A stretch of 64,000 nt of DNA. It comes from Nemertoderma westbladi (lineage: Eukaryota > Xenacoelomorpha > Nemertodermatida > Nemertodermatidae). The stretch's first letter is position 1. Every line of letters starts with the position of its first letter. Location of the stretch: the NCBI GenBank assembly GCA_032718475.1, contig JAUCBJ010001802.1, forward strand, positions 62,001 to 126,000. The letters are read 5' to 3'. The position numbers and the translations under genes were made by a program. The notes under the pieces were generated by a model. The model did not search any database. It was given only the letters and a program-made list of their open reading frames with translations, and was not told where the DNA came from. This document shows, piece by piece, positions 1-11,975 of this stretch.

Positions 1-170
1 AGGAGGAAGGACTTTGCCTCCGGGGATTTACTGTCCAGTTTTATTGCGGTGTTCATTGCGTACATCCGGGAGTAGTACGCCACTACCGGGTCCCGGTTGT
101 CGTGATCTTCCGCTGTCTTTAGGTGGTGCTTCACCTGGGAGAGACTCGGGGGGAGACTGGATGACGTCAT
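1..170 (-). CDS. VTA1: VTA1/LIP5 homologue, N-terminal part (runs off window)
   Basis: Fifty-six codons are visible before the window edge, starting at the ATG at 170. The segment VKHHLKTAEDHDNRDPVVAY followed by YSRMYAMNTAIKLDSK matches the start of the VTA1 (LIP5, SBP1) family, whose N-terminal domain binds ESCRT-III/CHMP proteins and which activates the VPS4 ATPase during multivesicular body sorting (family knowledge). The first 12 residues are poorly conserved, as is usual for the family. The gene lies downstream of MED21 on the same strand, with about 220 bp between the MED21 stop and this ATG. A TGTTTTATTAG sequence on the minus strand upstream of the ATG could be a splice acceptor for a 5' UTR exon or a trans-splice site; this is inference. 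Truncated by the window, so the rest of the gene is unseen. Confidence 0.85.
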   Translation of the reverse strand, partial: MTSSSLPPSLSQVKHHLKTAEDHDNRDPVVAYYSRMYAMNTAIKLDSKSPEAKSFL

Positions 171-270
171 CTTACAAATGATTTCGATGTATCTAATAAA
201 ACAATTTCTACTGTACTGTGTACTGGTGTAGGGCTGTAGGGTAATGTTTTATATCCAATCCAGTAATATA

Positions 271-276
271 TTTATT
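271..276 (-). terminator. Polyadenylation signal of MED21
   Basis: AATAAA on the minus strand, 115 nt past the MED21 stop codon and about 100 bp before the VTA1 start codon. A perfect hexamer at a usual distance; no transcript evidence. Confidence 0.5.
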
Positions 277-390
277 TATGTTCAGTAGCAGTCAGTAGAT
301 AAAGAGTAATTTCCATTTCTGAAATAATTCAATATCTATCTATAGTCTAGAACTAGAATTACTTAGGCCCTTAGGGTAAAAAACAAAATC

Positions 391-882
391 TTATCTTTCG
401 CGTTTCACGATCTGCGTTTCTGATTCTTTACTATCCGACAGACCAGACTGTTGGGCAGCAGTATTCTCCAGACTCACATTTAGCGCTGATAGCTTCAGCT
501 GTAACTGAACATCAGCAATGCTGTTTAAGGCTTGCAGTATCTGTTGTAACAAGCGCTCCCCCTGAGAAACAACCCTCCACAGTTCCCGACTAGCTTCCTC
601 GTTCTCTCGGTTCAGCTGAGCGAGACTCGCGTTCTGTAGATCAGCGGACGAATCTTCGCTCGGCAACGAGTTGATTAAAGCGTCGATATCCTTTGCGGTC
701 CTGACTATCAGCTCGCTGAACACTTTGCAGTGTTCCAAAGCCTCCAAGGACTGAACCTGCGGGTTGTTTATTTGGTTGAATTCGCCAGGGGTTGAACTTT
801 GTTGGAGGACCCCGATAGCGTTGCACATGTGGTCAGAGAGTTGATTGACAGCGTCTTGAAGTTGAGTCAATCGATCGGCCAT
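391..882 (-). CDS. MED21: Mediator complex subunit 21
   Basis: A 163-residue uninterrupted frame. The N-terminus MADRLTQLQDAVNQLSDHMC followed by NAIGVLQQ, and the later block RTAKDIDALINSLPSE, are diagnostic of MED21 (SRB7), a middle-module Mediator subunit that pairs with MED7 and links regulators to RNA polymerase II. The remainder is predicted helical coiled coil, as in the family; vertebrate MED21 is about 144 aa, so this one is slightly longer, mainly at the C-terminus. The ATG at 882 is chosen because the conserved MADRLTQLQDAV starts there. The gene has no intron in this window, while vertebrate MED21 is split into several exons; either introns were lost or this is a retrocopy, although no poly(A) trace is seen. 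A hAT-like transposon begins only 136 bp upstream of the ATG. Confidence 0.95.
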   Translation of the reverse strand: MADRLTQLQDAVNQLSDHMCNAIGVLQQSSTPGEFNQINNPQVQSLEALEHCKVFSELIVRTAKDIDALINSLPSEDSSADLQNASLAQLNRENEEASRELWRVVSQGERLLQQILQALNSIADVQLQLKLSALNVSLENTAAQQSGLSDSKESETQIVKRER

Positions 883-1017
883 ATAACTGTAGGCTACTAC
901 AGTACTAAGTACTGAAGTACCCGGTACCTGAGTACTGAAGTAATTGCCGTAATGAAATTATTTAATACCGTAGGCTACCTGTCAGCCTGCTGGTCTGTGC
1001 GCTATGCTGTCTGGCTC

Positions 1018-2566
1018 GGCTTCCTGGAAAACACGCAACAGCGCAACGGCGCAACAGCGCAACAGCGCAACAGCTCTATAACCAATGGGCAGCATTGGCG
1101 CAACAGCGCAACAACCTAAGATTGGTTTATACATTCCACTCTAAGTACATTCTGTTGCGTTCTATGACATTCCATTTCTGTAGCGCCGATGGCGCACCAG
1201 AGTAATAAATAAAGAAAGGTACTGTACGTTCTAAAAGGGATGCGACCTATAACAATCCTAGTACCAATATGGAACTCACTTCCCCAGTGACGTTATCGAA
1301 TCAGTAAGTGTTAAGTCCTTTTGTGACAAACTTAAAACTTGTAATTTATTAGAACATTGCCATTACAATAGATTCGATTAATTAGGACGCATGATCATTC
1401 ATTTATTTTTAGTTTCTACTCAGTATGCATAAACTTTTGTCCTTATAAAACACAAAATGTTTTTATAGAAGAGCGAACAGTATTTCTACTCAGTATGCAT
1501 AAACTTTTGTCCTTATAAAACACAAAAAATGTTTTTATAGAAGAGCGAACAGTATTTGATGGCGTGGTTATTTGTAATTATTGCTGTTTCTAATTCAGTG
1601 TATTTAAATGTAAATTGTTGATTTCAATAGTTATTTGTTTTATTTTATAATTTTAATAAAAAGAGAGTTCAATTCAATACAATCCAATGCAGAGCTATAC
1701 CGAGCTAAAACCGTCCTACCATAACTATAGTGATGCCATAGAGATAACAAGTGCAACCAATCATGGTAGACAATTTAGTCTCCCCCTTCCCTTGTCAAGG
1801 GGTTAACATACTGTATTAAATATATCCTTGCCCTCTCGTGAACAAAAGCAATGGAGAATCGATAAGAACCATCGGCCTATTTCCTTTGTAAACTACTTTT
1901 GAACTCGAAACATTATTTACACATTTTAGCGCGCGCAGCAACGCATGAAGTGAAGAATATGTAGTCTTAGCGTATGCCACTACATAGAGTATACAGGTAT
2001 AGGATACATTACTGTTGAAAGCATTTGATTGTTGTGGGTTGTATATTGAACATACCGCATTGTCTTATTTTAGTACTGAACCGCTTGGAATATGTAGACC
2101 TACTGTAGGCCACTTAATGATAAACGTCGTATAGGCATAGTTATGGGTAGCACCTACGCGTAGTTATACGTAGCACCTTCGTGTAGCACCTACGCGTAGT
2201 TAATGTTAAAACTCTGAAACTGGTGATGTATGACCCAATGTTGCGAACTACAGTACGCGTAGGTCGAAAAGATTTACCCTGCCTGTGCGTTGCCAACACT
2301 ACAGAACTACCTGACAGCCTGACTACTTCATGTCAGCTAATCAATAACCAGTATTTTCATGTATTTGTAGGCCTAACTTCTCCTGTTCTCTGCTTGTTGC
2401 GCCATCGGCGCTACAGAAATGGAATGGCATAGAACGCAACAGAATGTACAAGCCAATGGAATTAGAGTGGAATGTATTTAAACCAATCTTAGGTTGTTGC
2501 GCTGTTGCGCCAATGTTGTTCTTTGGTTATAGGGCTGTTGTGCTGTTGCGTGTTTTCCAGGAAGCC
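1018..2566. mobile_element. Non-autonomous hAT-like element with long inverted repeats
   Basis: Both ends read GGCTTCCTGGAAAACACGCA inward and stay complementary for roughly 170-180 bp (1018-1200 against 2400-2566). The flanks carry the 8-bp direct repeat TCTGGCTC at 1010-1017 and 2567-2574, the target duplication length typical of hAT elements. The repeats are rich in GCGCAACAG units. The interior holds a tandem duplication of about 72 bp (1412-1556) and no transposase frame; the 69-codon frame at 2223 resembles nothing I know. Superfamily assignment rests on the target duplication length only. Confidence 0.8.
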
Positions 2567-3002
2567 TCTGGCTCTGGCTGTAGGCTACTGCAGTAGTGTC
2601 AGACTTTTGACTCTGACTGGTTGTTTGGTTCTGGTGCGGCGGTCTATTTGACCATCGAGGTAACTGGGGGCGGTGACTGGGGGGAAAATTTTTTTACCAC
2701 AATTTTATATTTTGATATGGAGATTTCTATAAATTTTTATTTGCTGCAATTTGATCAATGGACGTTCTTGAAGGCTCCTCGTTAAGTAAGATACAAAATT
2801 TTATGGTACATAGCTAGTGTTTTAGGTAGGTTTAGCTAGTAATTTAGACACTGGTTCCGACATCCTACTTCCTTCTATAAATATTTTGTAGTAGCTAGTT
2901 CTTGTTACTATTTGTATAGGAAAATGTTGTTCTACTGTAGAACTGATATTTTTTGTTCTAGAACATTTTTTAGAAAAAATCTGGATTATATTTAAAACGC
3001 AT

Positions 3003-3140
3003 GGAATCGTTCAAAAACGTGTTTAAAATCAATAAAAAAAATTGTGAAAAAAAAATATTGTGAAAAAAGTTCTTTGAATAAAAAAATTTCGAAAATTTTT
3101 TTATTGATTCTAAACACGTTTTAGAGCGATTCCTTGCGTT
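3003..3140. repeat. Hairpin (inverted repeat)
   Basis: GGAATCGTTCAAAAACGTGT on the left pairs with the reverse complement of CACGTTTTAGAGCGATTCC on the right; the arms are about 40 bp with an A/T-rich centre. Nested in the larger inverted-repeat element. Confidence 0.65.
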
Positions 3141-3243
3141 TTAAATAGAATCCAGTAAGCAACCGAGGGTGGACTCTCTATAGCCGAGGGGCACTTGTAT
3201 AATAACTAATAATCACGAACCCCATCCTCTTATAATATATAAC

Positions 3244-3310
3244 TCTGTAGTAGTCAGTAGCAGTAGTAGTAATAGTAGTAGTAGTAGTAGTATAAGTAGT
3301 AAGTAATAGT
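3244..3310. repeat. TAG/GTA trinucleotide microsatellite
   Basis: An imperfect run of AGTAGT units interrupted by AATAG and ATAAG variants. The following 3311-3890 is AT-rich, without a coding frame or other structure I could identify. Confidence 0.7.
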
Positions 3311-4394
3311 AAAGGAGATCGGTTTAAACCAAAGTGATAAAGTAACATTATTATATAACATAATCATATAGACAAAGTAGAATAAGATACGGATTCATAA
3401 TTATTTTATCAAACTCATGTACTACTTACTTCAATGTGCCAATTGTAATAATAATTAAACATATTATTCCGATTAATCTGCGTTTGGCCCTATAAGATAT
3501 TATACTGAAGTGTTTTATATCAATATATCCATGCGAGTAAACAAGAAGTAAAGTAAATGTTTATTATTATAGTTTTAGAAATTGAATGATATACCCAAGA
3601 TAGTGAAATAGATAATATACAAGAAATTGCCATTTGATCAGATATATCAAAGCGGCGTCTTTAGTATAATACCGTAATAGTATCAATTAACTCTGTTATA
3701 CAATGTAAATATACTAAATCTATTTATAAATATATTATGAGCCCTACATTGTATATTTCTCCTACAGGTAGACAATGTAATATGTTAAAACTTGATATAA
3801 TTTGGTATAATGTATAACATATTACAAATAAGACTGAGGCAGCTAAACTATATTGCAAAGAAATCAAATATCCTAAAGTAATATACTAGACCCTCCCTCC
3901 ACCCTATAAATAGTGTTCACCACCTACCCCACCCACCGCCCTTATTACTTCATAATAATGAAAGATAGTACTGGCGCTCCGGTCACTCCGTTCCCTCCGC
4001 TGGGGGGGGGCGTTAAGTTGTAGGTTTTGAAACTATGCAAAATCCGAGCACAGAGTTAGACGCGCATTGGATAGGCGAACATTTCTTGCAGTGAAAGTAT
4101 TTCCATACCTATTATAGTTTTCGAGATAGTCAGACATGAGTAGCTAAAATTTGAATTTTTTTCGGTAAAGTCTGATTTCACCGGTACCTGTCATCCGAAA
4201 TATGGCTTGTGATATATCGTTAGATGCGGGTCCACTAACTGTACATTCACATATTTTCAAGGAAAAAATTCGATCAAGGGTTTTCGAAATATTTTCGAAT
4301 TACCGGAAGCAGACTTTGGACGACCATATCTCCGGTACCGGTAGGCCTATTGAGTCGAAATTTTTTTAATCTACTTAGAACACTCCAGTGAATG

Positions 4395-5330
4395 TTTTTT
4401 AGTTTGAAAGTTTTGCCCCAAAATGCTCAGAAATGCCCAAAAGTTGCCCCTTCTTAATAGAAGTCGATTAGTAAAAAAAAAATCGGGGGTCTCAAACAAA
4501 GTTTTCGAGAAAATCGGGAAAAACCGAAAAACATGATCTTTTATGATCAGGAAGCTGATCTCGAGAACCGGTTGACCGATCGAGCCAATTTTTTTTTAAT
4601 CAACTCAGAATAGACCATTGAACATTTCTTACAATGAATGTTTATTAGAAAAATGCTTATATTCGATTTTAAATATACTGATCTTTTCGCGATCATGATC
4701 TTGAGTTTTGACCCACTAGACTTGAACTTTTTTATGCCCAAATTTTGGCTACCCCCCATAATTAGAGGGTGAGGAATCTTTTTGTGATGTTAAGTTTTTC
4801 CATACGGTGAACTCCCAGGACTTGGTCTTTGAAATAAAACCAAAAACACGATCTTTTCTGATCGCGGCCTGATCAAATCGCTTTTTGAAAATTTCGAAAT
4901 GCTCAAAAGTTGCCCCTTAATAATAGAAGTCGATTCGTAAAAAAAAAATCGGGGGTCTCAAATAAAGTTTTCGAGAAAATTTGAAAAAACCGAAAAATAT
5001 GATCTTTAATGATCAGGTATCAGATCTCGAGAACCGGTTGTCCGATCGAGCCAATTTTTTTTTTAATCGACTCAGGGCGGTGTTCTGAACGTTTCCTACA
5101 GTAATTGTTTATATCCAAAATGCTTAGTTACGATTTTACAGAGTCCGATCTTTGCGCGATCATGATCTTGGGTTTTGACCAGGAAGAATTCACTTTTTTA
5201 AAATCTTTTAACGGGAATCATGACTAATGTGGGGTCGCTGAATCTTTTTGTAATGTTAAGTTTTTCGATTTGAGCAAGCCTTGAGTGTCCGATTGCTGAT
5301 CAAAACTGATCTTTGCTGATCATGGTCAAG
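4395..5330. repeat. Imperfect tandem duplication, period about 466 bp
   Basis: Two diverged copies share AGTTGCCCCTT, ATCGGGGGTCTCAAA, GTTTTCGAGAAAAT, CTCGAGAACCGGTTG and GCGATCATGATCTTG in the same order. Substitutions and small gaps are frequent, so the duplication is old. No coding potential. Confidence 0.6.
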
Positions 5331-6063
5331 ATCGTGATCTGATCGCTCCAAAAAAAGGTTGTGAAGGTAAACCCATATGCTGCCTACAGTTTGGCGCCGG
5401 TCCCAAGTCCGTAGCATTAGCGGTTCTGGACTTATCTCCATAGCAACGTGGTTGCTAGGGAAGCGGACTTTTTGACTCAAATTGGCCCTAGCCGGAGAAC
5501 CGTAGACTTTTTTAACACATTATGTATGGCGAAAAGTCTTCTGGATAAATTTTGGGGGGGGGGGGGTCTAGGAACATCCTATTGTTCGTTTTCGCTTAGT
5601 TGCTGAGATCCTCTCGTCCCCCAAATCCCAGGATTCTATAAAGGCATTCTGCTGGACTAGTTCCGTGGCCGGAATAGTGTTCGGTGTTCTGCGAACAGAG
5701 AACCTAATCGGTTTAGGGCCCTGACCGTCCAGATTGTTTTCTAAAAAATGTCCTAGAACAAAAAACATTTGTTCTAGAACATAATTTTTTAAAAAAGAAT
5801 AGCTAATATATTCTGGAACATTTTCTATACAAATAGTAACAAGAACTAGGTACTACAAAATATTAATAGAGGGAAGTAGGATGTCGGAACCAGTGTCGAA
5901 ATTACTAGCTAAACCTACCTAAAACACTAGCTAACATACAATTTTGTATCTTACCTAACGAGGATGCTTCAATTACGTCCATTGACCAAATTGCAGCAAA
6001 CGAAAATTTATAGAACTCTCCCCGTTAGGGCATTCCGCAGGGGGGGGGGGGGGGGGGGGGGGG

Positions 6064-6586
6064 CGTAGCGACGGGGAGAGGGGGACGTTCCCCCGGTAGC
6101 ACAACCCAGGGGCGCTGAAATGTCAGGGAAAATGTCAGGGAATTCTTGTATAAATAGGACAAATCCGTGAAAATTCAAGCATTGTGATACAGTATTTAGA
6201 GGACATGTGTCATAAGCGAAGTGCACTCTATCAAACTTGTGTAAAATAGATTTTGATTTAGTTATACAGTATACTATTGGATATATACTATTTAAGAAAA
6301 CACGTCATAAAATGATCAAAAATGATTAATTCGATTATTAAAATCTATATATTTGATCTTTTTTTAAAACCATATCAGATAATTCATAAGTGTGAATTTA
6401 CTAAAAATAATAAACTATTTTTAATAGATAATTCGAAAATAAGAAATCATATATCTATCCAATAATTTCAGTTTTCTGCAAAAATTGAGGTAGTAGTCGG
6501 GGGGAGGGGTTATGCAAATAGGTGTAGTTGAATTTTTGACCCTTTCATTTTTTATTTATGTTCACAGTAAAAAATTTATAAATTAA
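6064..6586. other. Non-coding interval, nothing identified
   Basis: Starts beside a 24-base G run (6040-6063), then AT-rich sequence with no open frame, no tandem structure and no recognised repeat. Confidence 0.5.
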
Positions 6587-9500
6587 TTCCCCCATATTCG
6601 CTAGTCCTTGCCATTGTCCTGGTACTCTCTGTTCGCCATATTCGCTCCTCCTTGCTGTTGTCCCGGTACTCTCCATTCGCTGTATTCGCTACTCCTTGCC
6701 GTTGTCCCGGTACTCTCCGTTCGTCATATTCACTCCTCCTTGCCGTTGTCCCGGGTACTATCCATTTGCCGTATTCGCTCCTCCTTGCCATTATCCCGAG
6801 TACTCTCTGTTCGCCGTATTCGCTCCACCTTGCCATTGTCCCATGTACTTTCCGTTCATCATTTTCGCTACTCCTTGCCATTATCCCAGGTACTCTCCAT
6901 TCGCTGTATTTGCTCCTCCTTGCCATTGTCCTGGTACTCATACTCTCCATTCGCCATATTCGCTCCTCCTTGCCATTGTCCCGGGTACTCTCCATTTACC
7001 GTATTCACTCCTCCTTGCCATTGTCCCGGGTACTCTCCATTACTGTATTTGCTCCCCCTTGCCATTGTCCCGGTACTCTCAGTTCGCCATATTCGCACCT
7101 CCTTGCCGTTGTCCCGGTACTCTCCATTCGCCATATTCGCCCTTCCTTGCCGTTGTCCCGGGTACTCTCCATTTGCCGTATTTGCTCCTCCTTGCCATTA
7201 TCCCGAGTACTCTCTGTTCGCCATATTCGCTCCTCCTTGCCATTGTCCCAGGTACTCTCTGTTCATTGTTTTTGCTACTCCTTGCCATTATCCCGGGTAC
7301 TCTCCATTCGCCGTATTTGCTCCTCCTTGCCATTGTCCCGAGTATTCTCTAATTGCCGTATTCGCTCCTCCTTGCCGTTGTCCCGGTACTCTCAATTCGC
7401 CATATTCGCTCCTCCTTTCCGTTGTCCCGGGTACTCTCCATTTGCCGTATTCGCTCCACCTTGCCATTATCCCGAGTACTCTCTGTTTGCCGTATTCGCT
7501 CCTCCTTGCCATTGTCCCAGGTACTTTCCGTTCATCGTTTTCGATACTCCTTGCCATTATCCCAGGTACTCTCCATTCGCTGTATTTGCTCCTCCTTGCC
7601 ATTGTCCTGGTACTCATACTCTCCGTTCGCCATATTTGCTCATCCTTGCAATTGTCCCGGGTACTCTCCATTTGCCGTATTCGCTCCTCCTTGCTGTTGT
7701 CCCAGTACTCTCCATTCACTGTATTCGCTCCTCCTTGCCATTGTCCCGGTACTCTCTATTCGCCATATTCGCTCCTCCTTGCCGTTGTCCCAGGTACTCT
7801 CCATTTGCTGTATTCGCTCATCCTGGCCATTATCCTGAGTACTCTCTGATTGCCGTATTCGCTCCTCCTTGCCATTGTCTCAGGTACTCTTCGTTCATCG
7901 TTTTCGCTACTCCTTGCCATTATACCGGGTACTCTCCATTCACTGTATTTGCTCCTCATTGCCGTTGTCCCGGTACTCTCAGTTTGCCATATTCGCTCCT
8001 CCTTGCCGTTGTCCCGGTACTCTCCATTCGCCGCATTTGCTCCTTCTTGCCATTAACCCGGGTACTCTCCATTTGCCGTATTCGCTCCTCTTTGCCATTA
8101 TCCCGAGTACTCTCTGTTCGCCGTATTTGCTCCTCCTTGCCATTGTCCCAGGTACTCTCTGTACATCGTTTTCGCTACTCCTTGCCATTATCCCGGGTAC
8201 TCTCCATTCACCGTATTTGCTCCTCCTTGCTGTTGTCCTGAGTATTCTCCATTCACCATATTCGCTCCTCCTTGCCATTGTCCCAGGTACTCTCCATTTG
8301 CCGTATTCACTCCTCCTTGCTGTTGTCCCGGTACTCTCCATTCCCCATATTCGCTCCTCCTTGCCGTTGTCCCGGTACTCTCCGTTCGCCATATTTGCTC
8401 CTCCTTGCCATTGTCCTGGTTACTCTCCATTTGCCGTATTTGCTCTTCCTTGCCATTGTCCCGGGTACTCTCCATGCGCCGTATTTGCTCCTTCTTGCCA
8501 TTAACTCGGGTACTCTCCATTCTCCATATTCGCTAGTCCTTGCTGTTGTCCCGGGTAATCTCCATTCGCTATATGAGCTCCTTCTTACCATTATCCCGGG
8601 TACTCTCTGTTTGCCGTATTCGCTCCTTCTTGCGATGGTCCCGTGCACTCTCCGCTCCATTCGCCGTATTCGCTAGTCCTTGCTTGCTGTTGTCCCGGGA
8701 ACTCTCAATTTGCAGTATTCCATATTCGCTCCACCTTGCCATTGCCCCAGGTACTTTCTGTTAGCCGTAATCACTCCACCTTGCCATTGTCCTGGGTACT
8801 CTCCATTCGCTGTATTCGCTCGTCCTTGCCGTTGTCCCGGGTACTCTCCTTACGCCGTATTCGTTCCTTCTTGCCATTGTCCCGGCTACTCTCCATTAGC
8901 CGTATTTGCTCCTCGTTGCCGTTGTCCCGGTACTCTCCATTCGCCATATTCGCTCTTCCTTGCCGTTGTCACGGGTACTCTTCATTTGCCGCATTCACTC
9001 CTCCTTGCCATTATCCCAAGTACTCTCTGTTTGCCATATTCACTCCTCCTTGCCATTGTCCCAGGTACTCTCTGTTCATCGTTTTTGCTACTCCTTGCCA
9101 TTATCCGGGTACTCTCCATTCCCCATATTTGCTCCTCCTTGCCATTGTCCCAGGTACTCTCCATTTGCCATATTCGCTCCTCCTTGCCATTGTCCCGGGT
9201 ACTCTCCATTTGCCATATTCGCTCCTCCTTGCCATTGTCCCAGGTACTCTCCATTTGCCGTATTCACTCCTCCTTGCTGTTGTCCCGGTACTCTCCATTC
9301 GCCATATTCGCTCCTCCTTGCCGTTGTCCCGGTACTCTCCGTTCGCCATATTTGCTCCTCCTTGCCATTGTCCTGGTTACTCTCCATTTGCCGTATTTGC
9401 TCTTCCTTGCCATTGTCCCGGGTACTCTCCATGCGCCGTATTTGCTCCTTCTTGCCATTAACTCGGGTACTCTCCATTCTCCATATTCGCTAGTCCTTGC

Positions 9501-11390
9501 TGTTGTCCCGGGTAATCTCCATTCGCTATATGAGCTCCTTCTTACCATTATCCCGGGTACTCTCTGTTTGCCGTATTCGCTCCTTCTTGCGATGGTCCCG
9601 TGCACTCTCCGCTCCATTCGCCGTATTCGCTAGTCCTTGCTTGCTGTTGTCCCGGGAACTCTCAATTTGCAGTATTCCATATTCGCTCCACCTTGCCATT
9701 GCCCCAGGTACTTTCTGTTAGCCGTAATCACTCCACCTTGCCATTGTCCTGGGTACTCTCCATTCGCTGTATTCGCTCGTCCTTGCCGTTGTCCCGGGTA
9801 CTCTCCTTACGCCGTATTTGTTCCTTCTTGCCATTGTCCCGGCTACTCTCCATTAGCCGTATTTGCTCCTCGTTGCCGTTGTCCCGGTACTCTCCATTCG
9901 CCATATTCGCTCTTCCTTGCCGTTGTCACGGGTACTCTTCATTTGCCGCATTCACTCCTCCTTGCCATTATCCCAAGTACTCTCTGTTTGCCATATTCAC
10001 TCCTCCTTGCCATTGTCCCAGGTACTCTCTGTTCATCGTTTTTGCTACTCCTTGCCATTATCCGGGTACTCTCCATTCCCCATATTTGCTCCTCCTTGCC
10101 ATTGTCCCAGGTACTCTCCATTTGCCATATTCGCTCCTCCTTGCCATTGTCCCGGGTACTCTCCATTTGCCATATTCGCTCCTCCTTGCCATTGTCCCGG
10201 TACTCTCCGTTCGCCATATTCGCTCCTCCTAGCCATTGTCTCGGGTACTCCCCATTTGCCGTATTCGCTCCTCCTTGCCGTTGTCCCGGGTACTCTCCAT
10301 GCGCCGTATTTGCTCCTTCTTGCCATTAATCCAGGTACTCTCCATTTGCCGTATTCGCTCCTCCTTGCCATTATCCCAAGTACTCTCTGTTCGCCATATT
10401 CGCTCCTCCTTGCCATTGTCCCAGGTACTCTCTGTACATCGTTTTCGCTACTCCTTGCCATTATCCCGGGTACTCTCCATTCACCATATTTGCTCCTCCT
10501 TGCTGTTATCCTGAGTATTCTCCATTCGCCGTATTCGCTCCTCCTTGCCATTGTCCCAGGTACTCTCCATTTGCCGTATTCACTCCTCCTTGCCATTGTC
10601 CTGATTCTCTCCATTCTCCATATTCGCTCCTCCTTGCCGTTGTCCCGGTACTCTCCGTTCGCCATATTCGCTCCTCCTTGCCATTGTCCTGGTTACTCTC
10701 TATTTGCCGTATTCGCTCCTCCTTGCCATTGTCCCGGGTACTCTCGATGCGCCGTATTTGCTCCTTCTTGCCATTAACTCGGGTACTCTCCATTCGCCGT
10801 ATTCGCTAGTCCTTGCTGTTGTCCCGGGTAATCTCCATTCGCTATATGAGCTCCTTCTTACCATTATCCCGGGTACTCTCCATTTGCCGTATTAACTCCT
10901 TCTTGCGATGGTCCCGTGCACTCTCCGCTCCATTCGCCGTATTCGCTAGTCCTTGCTTGCTGTTGTCCCGGGAACTCTCAATTTGCAGTATTCCATATTC
11001 GCTCCTCCTTGCCATTGTCCTGGTACTCTCCATTCGCTGTATTCGCTCCTCCTTGCCGTTGTCCCGGGTACTCTCCTTACGCCGTATTTGTTCCTTCTTG
11101 CCATTGTCCCGGGTACTCTCCATTCGCCATATTTGCTCCTTCTTGCCGTTGTCCTGGGCACTCTCCATTCGCCGTATTCGCTACTTCTTGCCATTGTCCC
11201 AGGGACTCTCCATTCGCTGTATTCACTCCTCCTTGCCATTGTGCTGGGTACTCTCCTTGCGCCGTATTTGTTCCTTCTTGTCATTGTCTCGGGTACTCTC
11301 CATTCGCCGTATTTGCTCCTTATTTCCATTGTCCTGGGCACTCTCTGTTCGCCGTATTCGCTAGTTCTTGCAGTTGTCCCGAGTACTCTC
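6587..11390 (+). repeat. 44/45-bp minisatellite array, about 105 units
   Basis: A CT-rich unit (core CGCTCCTCCTTGCCATTGTC, then CCGGGTACTCTCCATTCGCC and GTATT) repeats over 4.8 kb. Units with CCGGG are 45 bp and units with CCGG are 44 bp. Because 45 is a multiple of three, long stop-free frames appear in several frames on both strands; these are repeat artefacts, not genes. The array lies between the 3' end of the SLC16-like gene and the transposon upstream of MED21. Confidence 0.95.
8262..10198 (+). repeat. 957-bp higher-order duplication inside the minisatellite
   Basis: Two successive blocks of 957 bp are nearly identical unit by unit, including rare variants such as GCTATATGAGCTCC, CTTGCTTGCTGTTG and TTTGCAGTATTCC. 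A third partial copy of the same variant string starts at about 10747. This is a recent block duplication within an older, diverged array. Confidence 0.85.
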
Positions 11391-11971
11391 CGTTTTTGCT
11401 TTTGCTTTTTAGTATTAGATATCTGAATGTTTTGTTATCAGATTGTTTTCAAATTTTGAATAATTTTTAAACTAAAAACACCAATATCTCTGGCTATTTT
11501 AGTATCTTATTGAATTCTGTAAACGCCATTGTGTTTTTGTGAGATTATTGCATCTAATTAATCTGGTTTTGAATTTGAGTCGTGTACCCCATTCTTCTCA
11601 TTCGGAGTCTAGAAACTTCGATTTTATATATTCCAAGTTGGTTCAATTTTGTTATAAGTCTACTCTAGGCCTACGTATCTATAAAGTCCCATTTCAACAC
11701 TACATTGATATATATTTGGTACGGAAAGGAATCTATTTACAAAAATAGAAATTCCCATGGAAAAAATTTCCCGGCATAAATGGAAATGCCTGAGGCATAG
11801 CTGTAAAAGAGCTGAAATAATTTCATTGCTGTACATTGTAAGATTATTTTTTAAATCTGAAATATAATACTAAGTAGTTCTTTCAACATTGCGGGACTAA
11901 TAATCGAAGGAAGGACTTTAGACACTCACACGGTATAAACGTGGGATAGGCCTATGCATGAATTTGAGAAA
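11391..11971. other. Non-coding interval, nothing identified
   Basis: AT-rich flank of the minisatellite. A 69-codon frame at 11539 has no recognisable features and is not supported as a gene. Confidence 0.5.
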
Positions 11972-11975
11972 TTAA

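Larger units (their letters stand above)
2719..6022. mobile_element. Inverted-repeat element, about 3.3 kb, no transposase seen
   Basis: The stretch 2719-2970 reappears in inverted orientation at about 5760-6022: shared landmarks are TTTGCTGCAATTTG, a GATACAAAATT box, GGTAGGTTTAGCTAG, CCGACATCCTACTTCC and a terminal TTCTAGAA palindrome. I could not identify exact ends or a target duplication. Contents: a ~40-bp-armed hairpin at 3003-3140, a TAG-rich microsatellite, AT-rich filler, and an imperfect ~466-bp tandem duplication (about 4395-5330). None of the short frames inside looks like a protein. The same TTCTAGAA/CTAGCTAG vocabulary occurs in the element at 55820-59962, suggesting a related family. 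Confidence 0.6.

Noticed and set aside
6608-11470. Many long open frames (up to 529 codons) on both strands
   Set aside because: They follow the 45-bp minisatellite, occur in several frames at once and consist only of repeats such as SLPLSRVLS.
11539-11748. 69-codon frame
   Set aside because: No recognisable motif; composition like the surrounding non-coding DNA.
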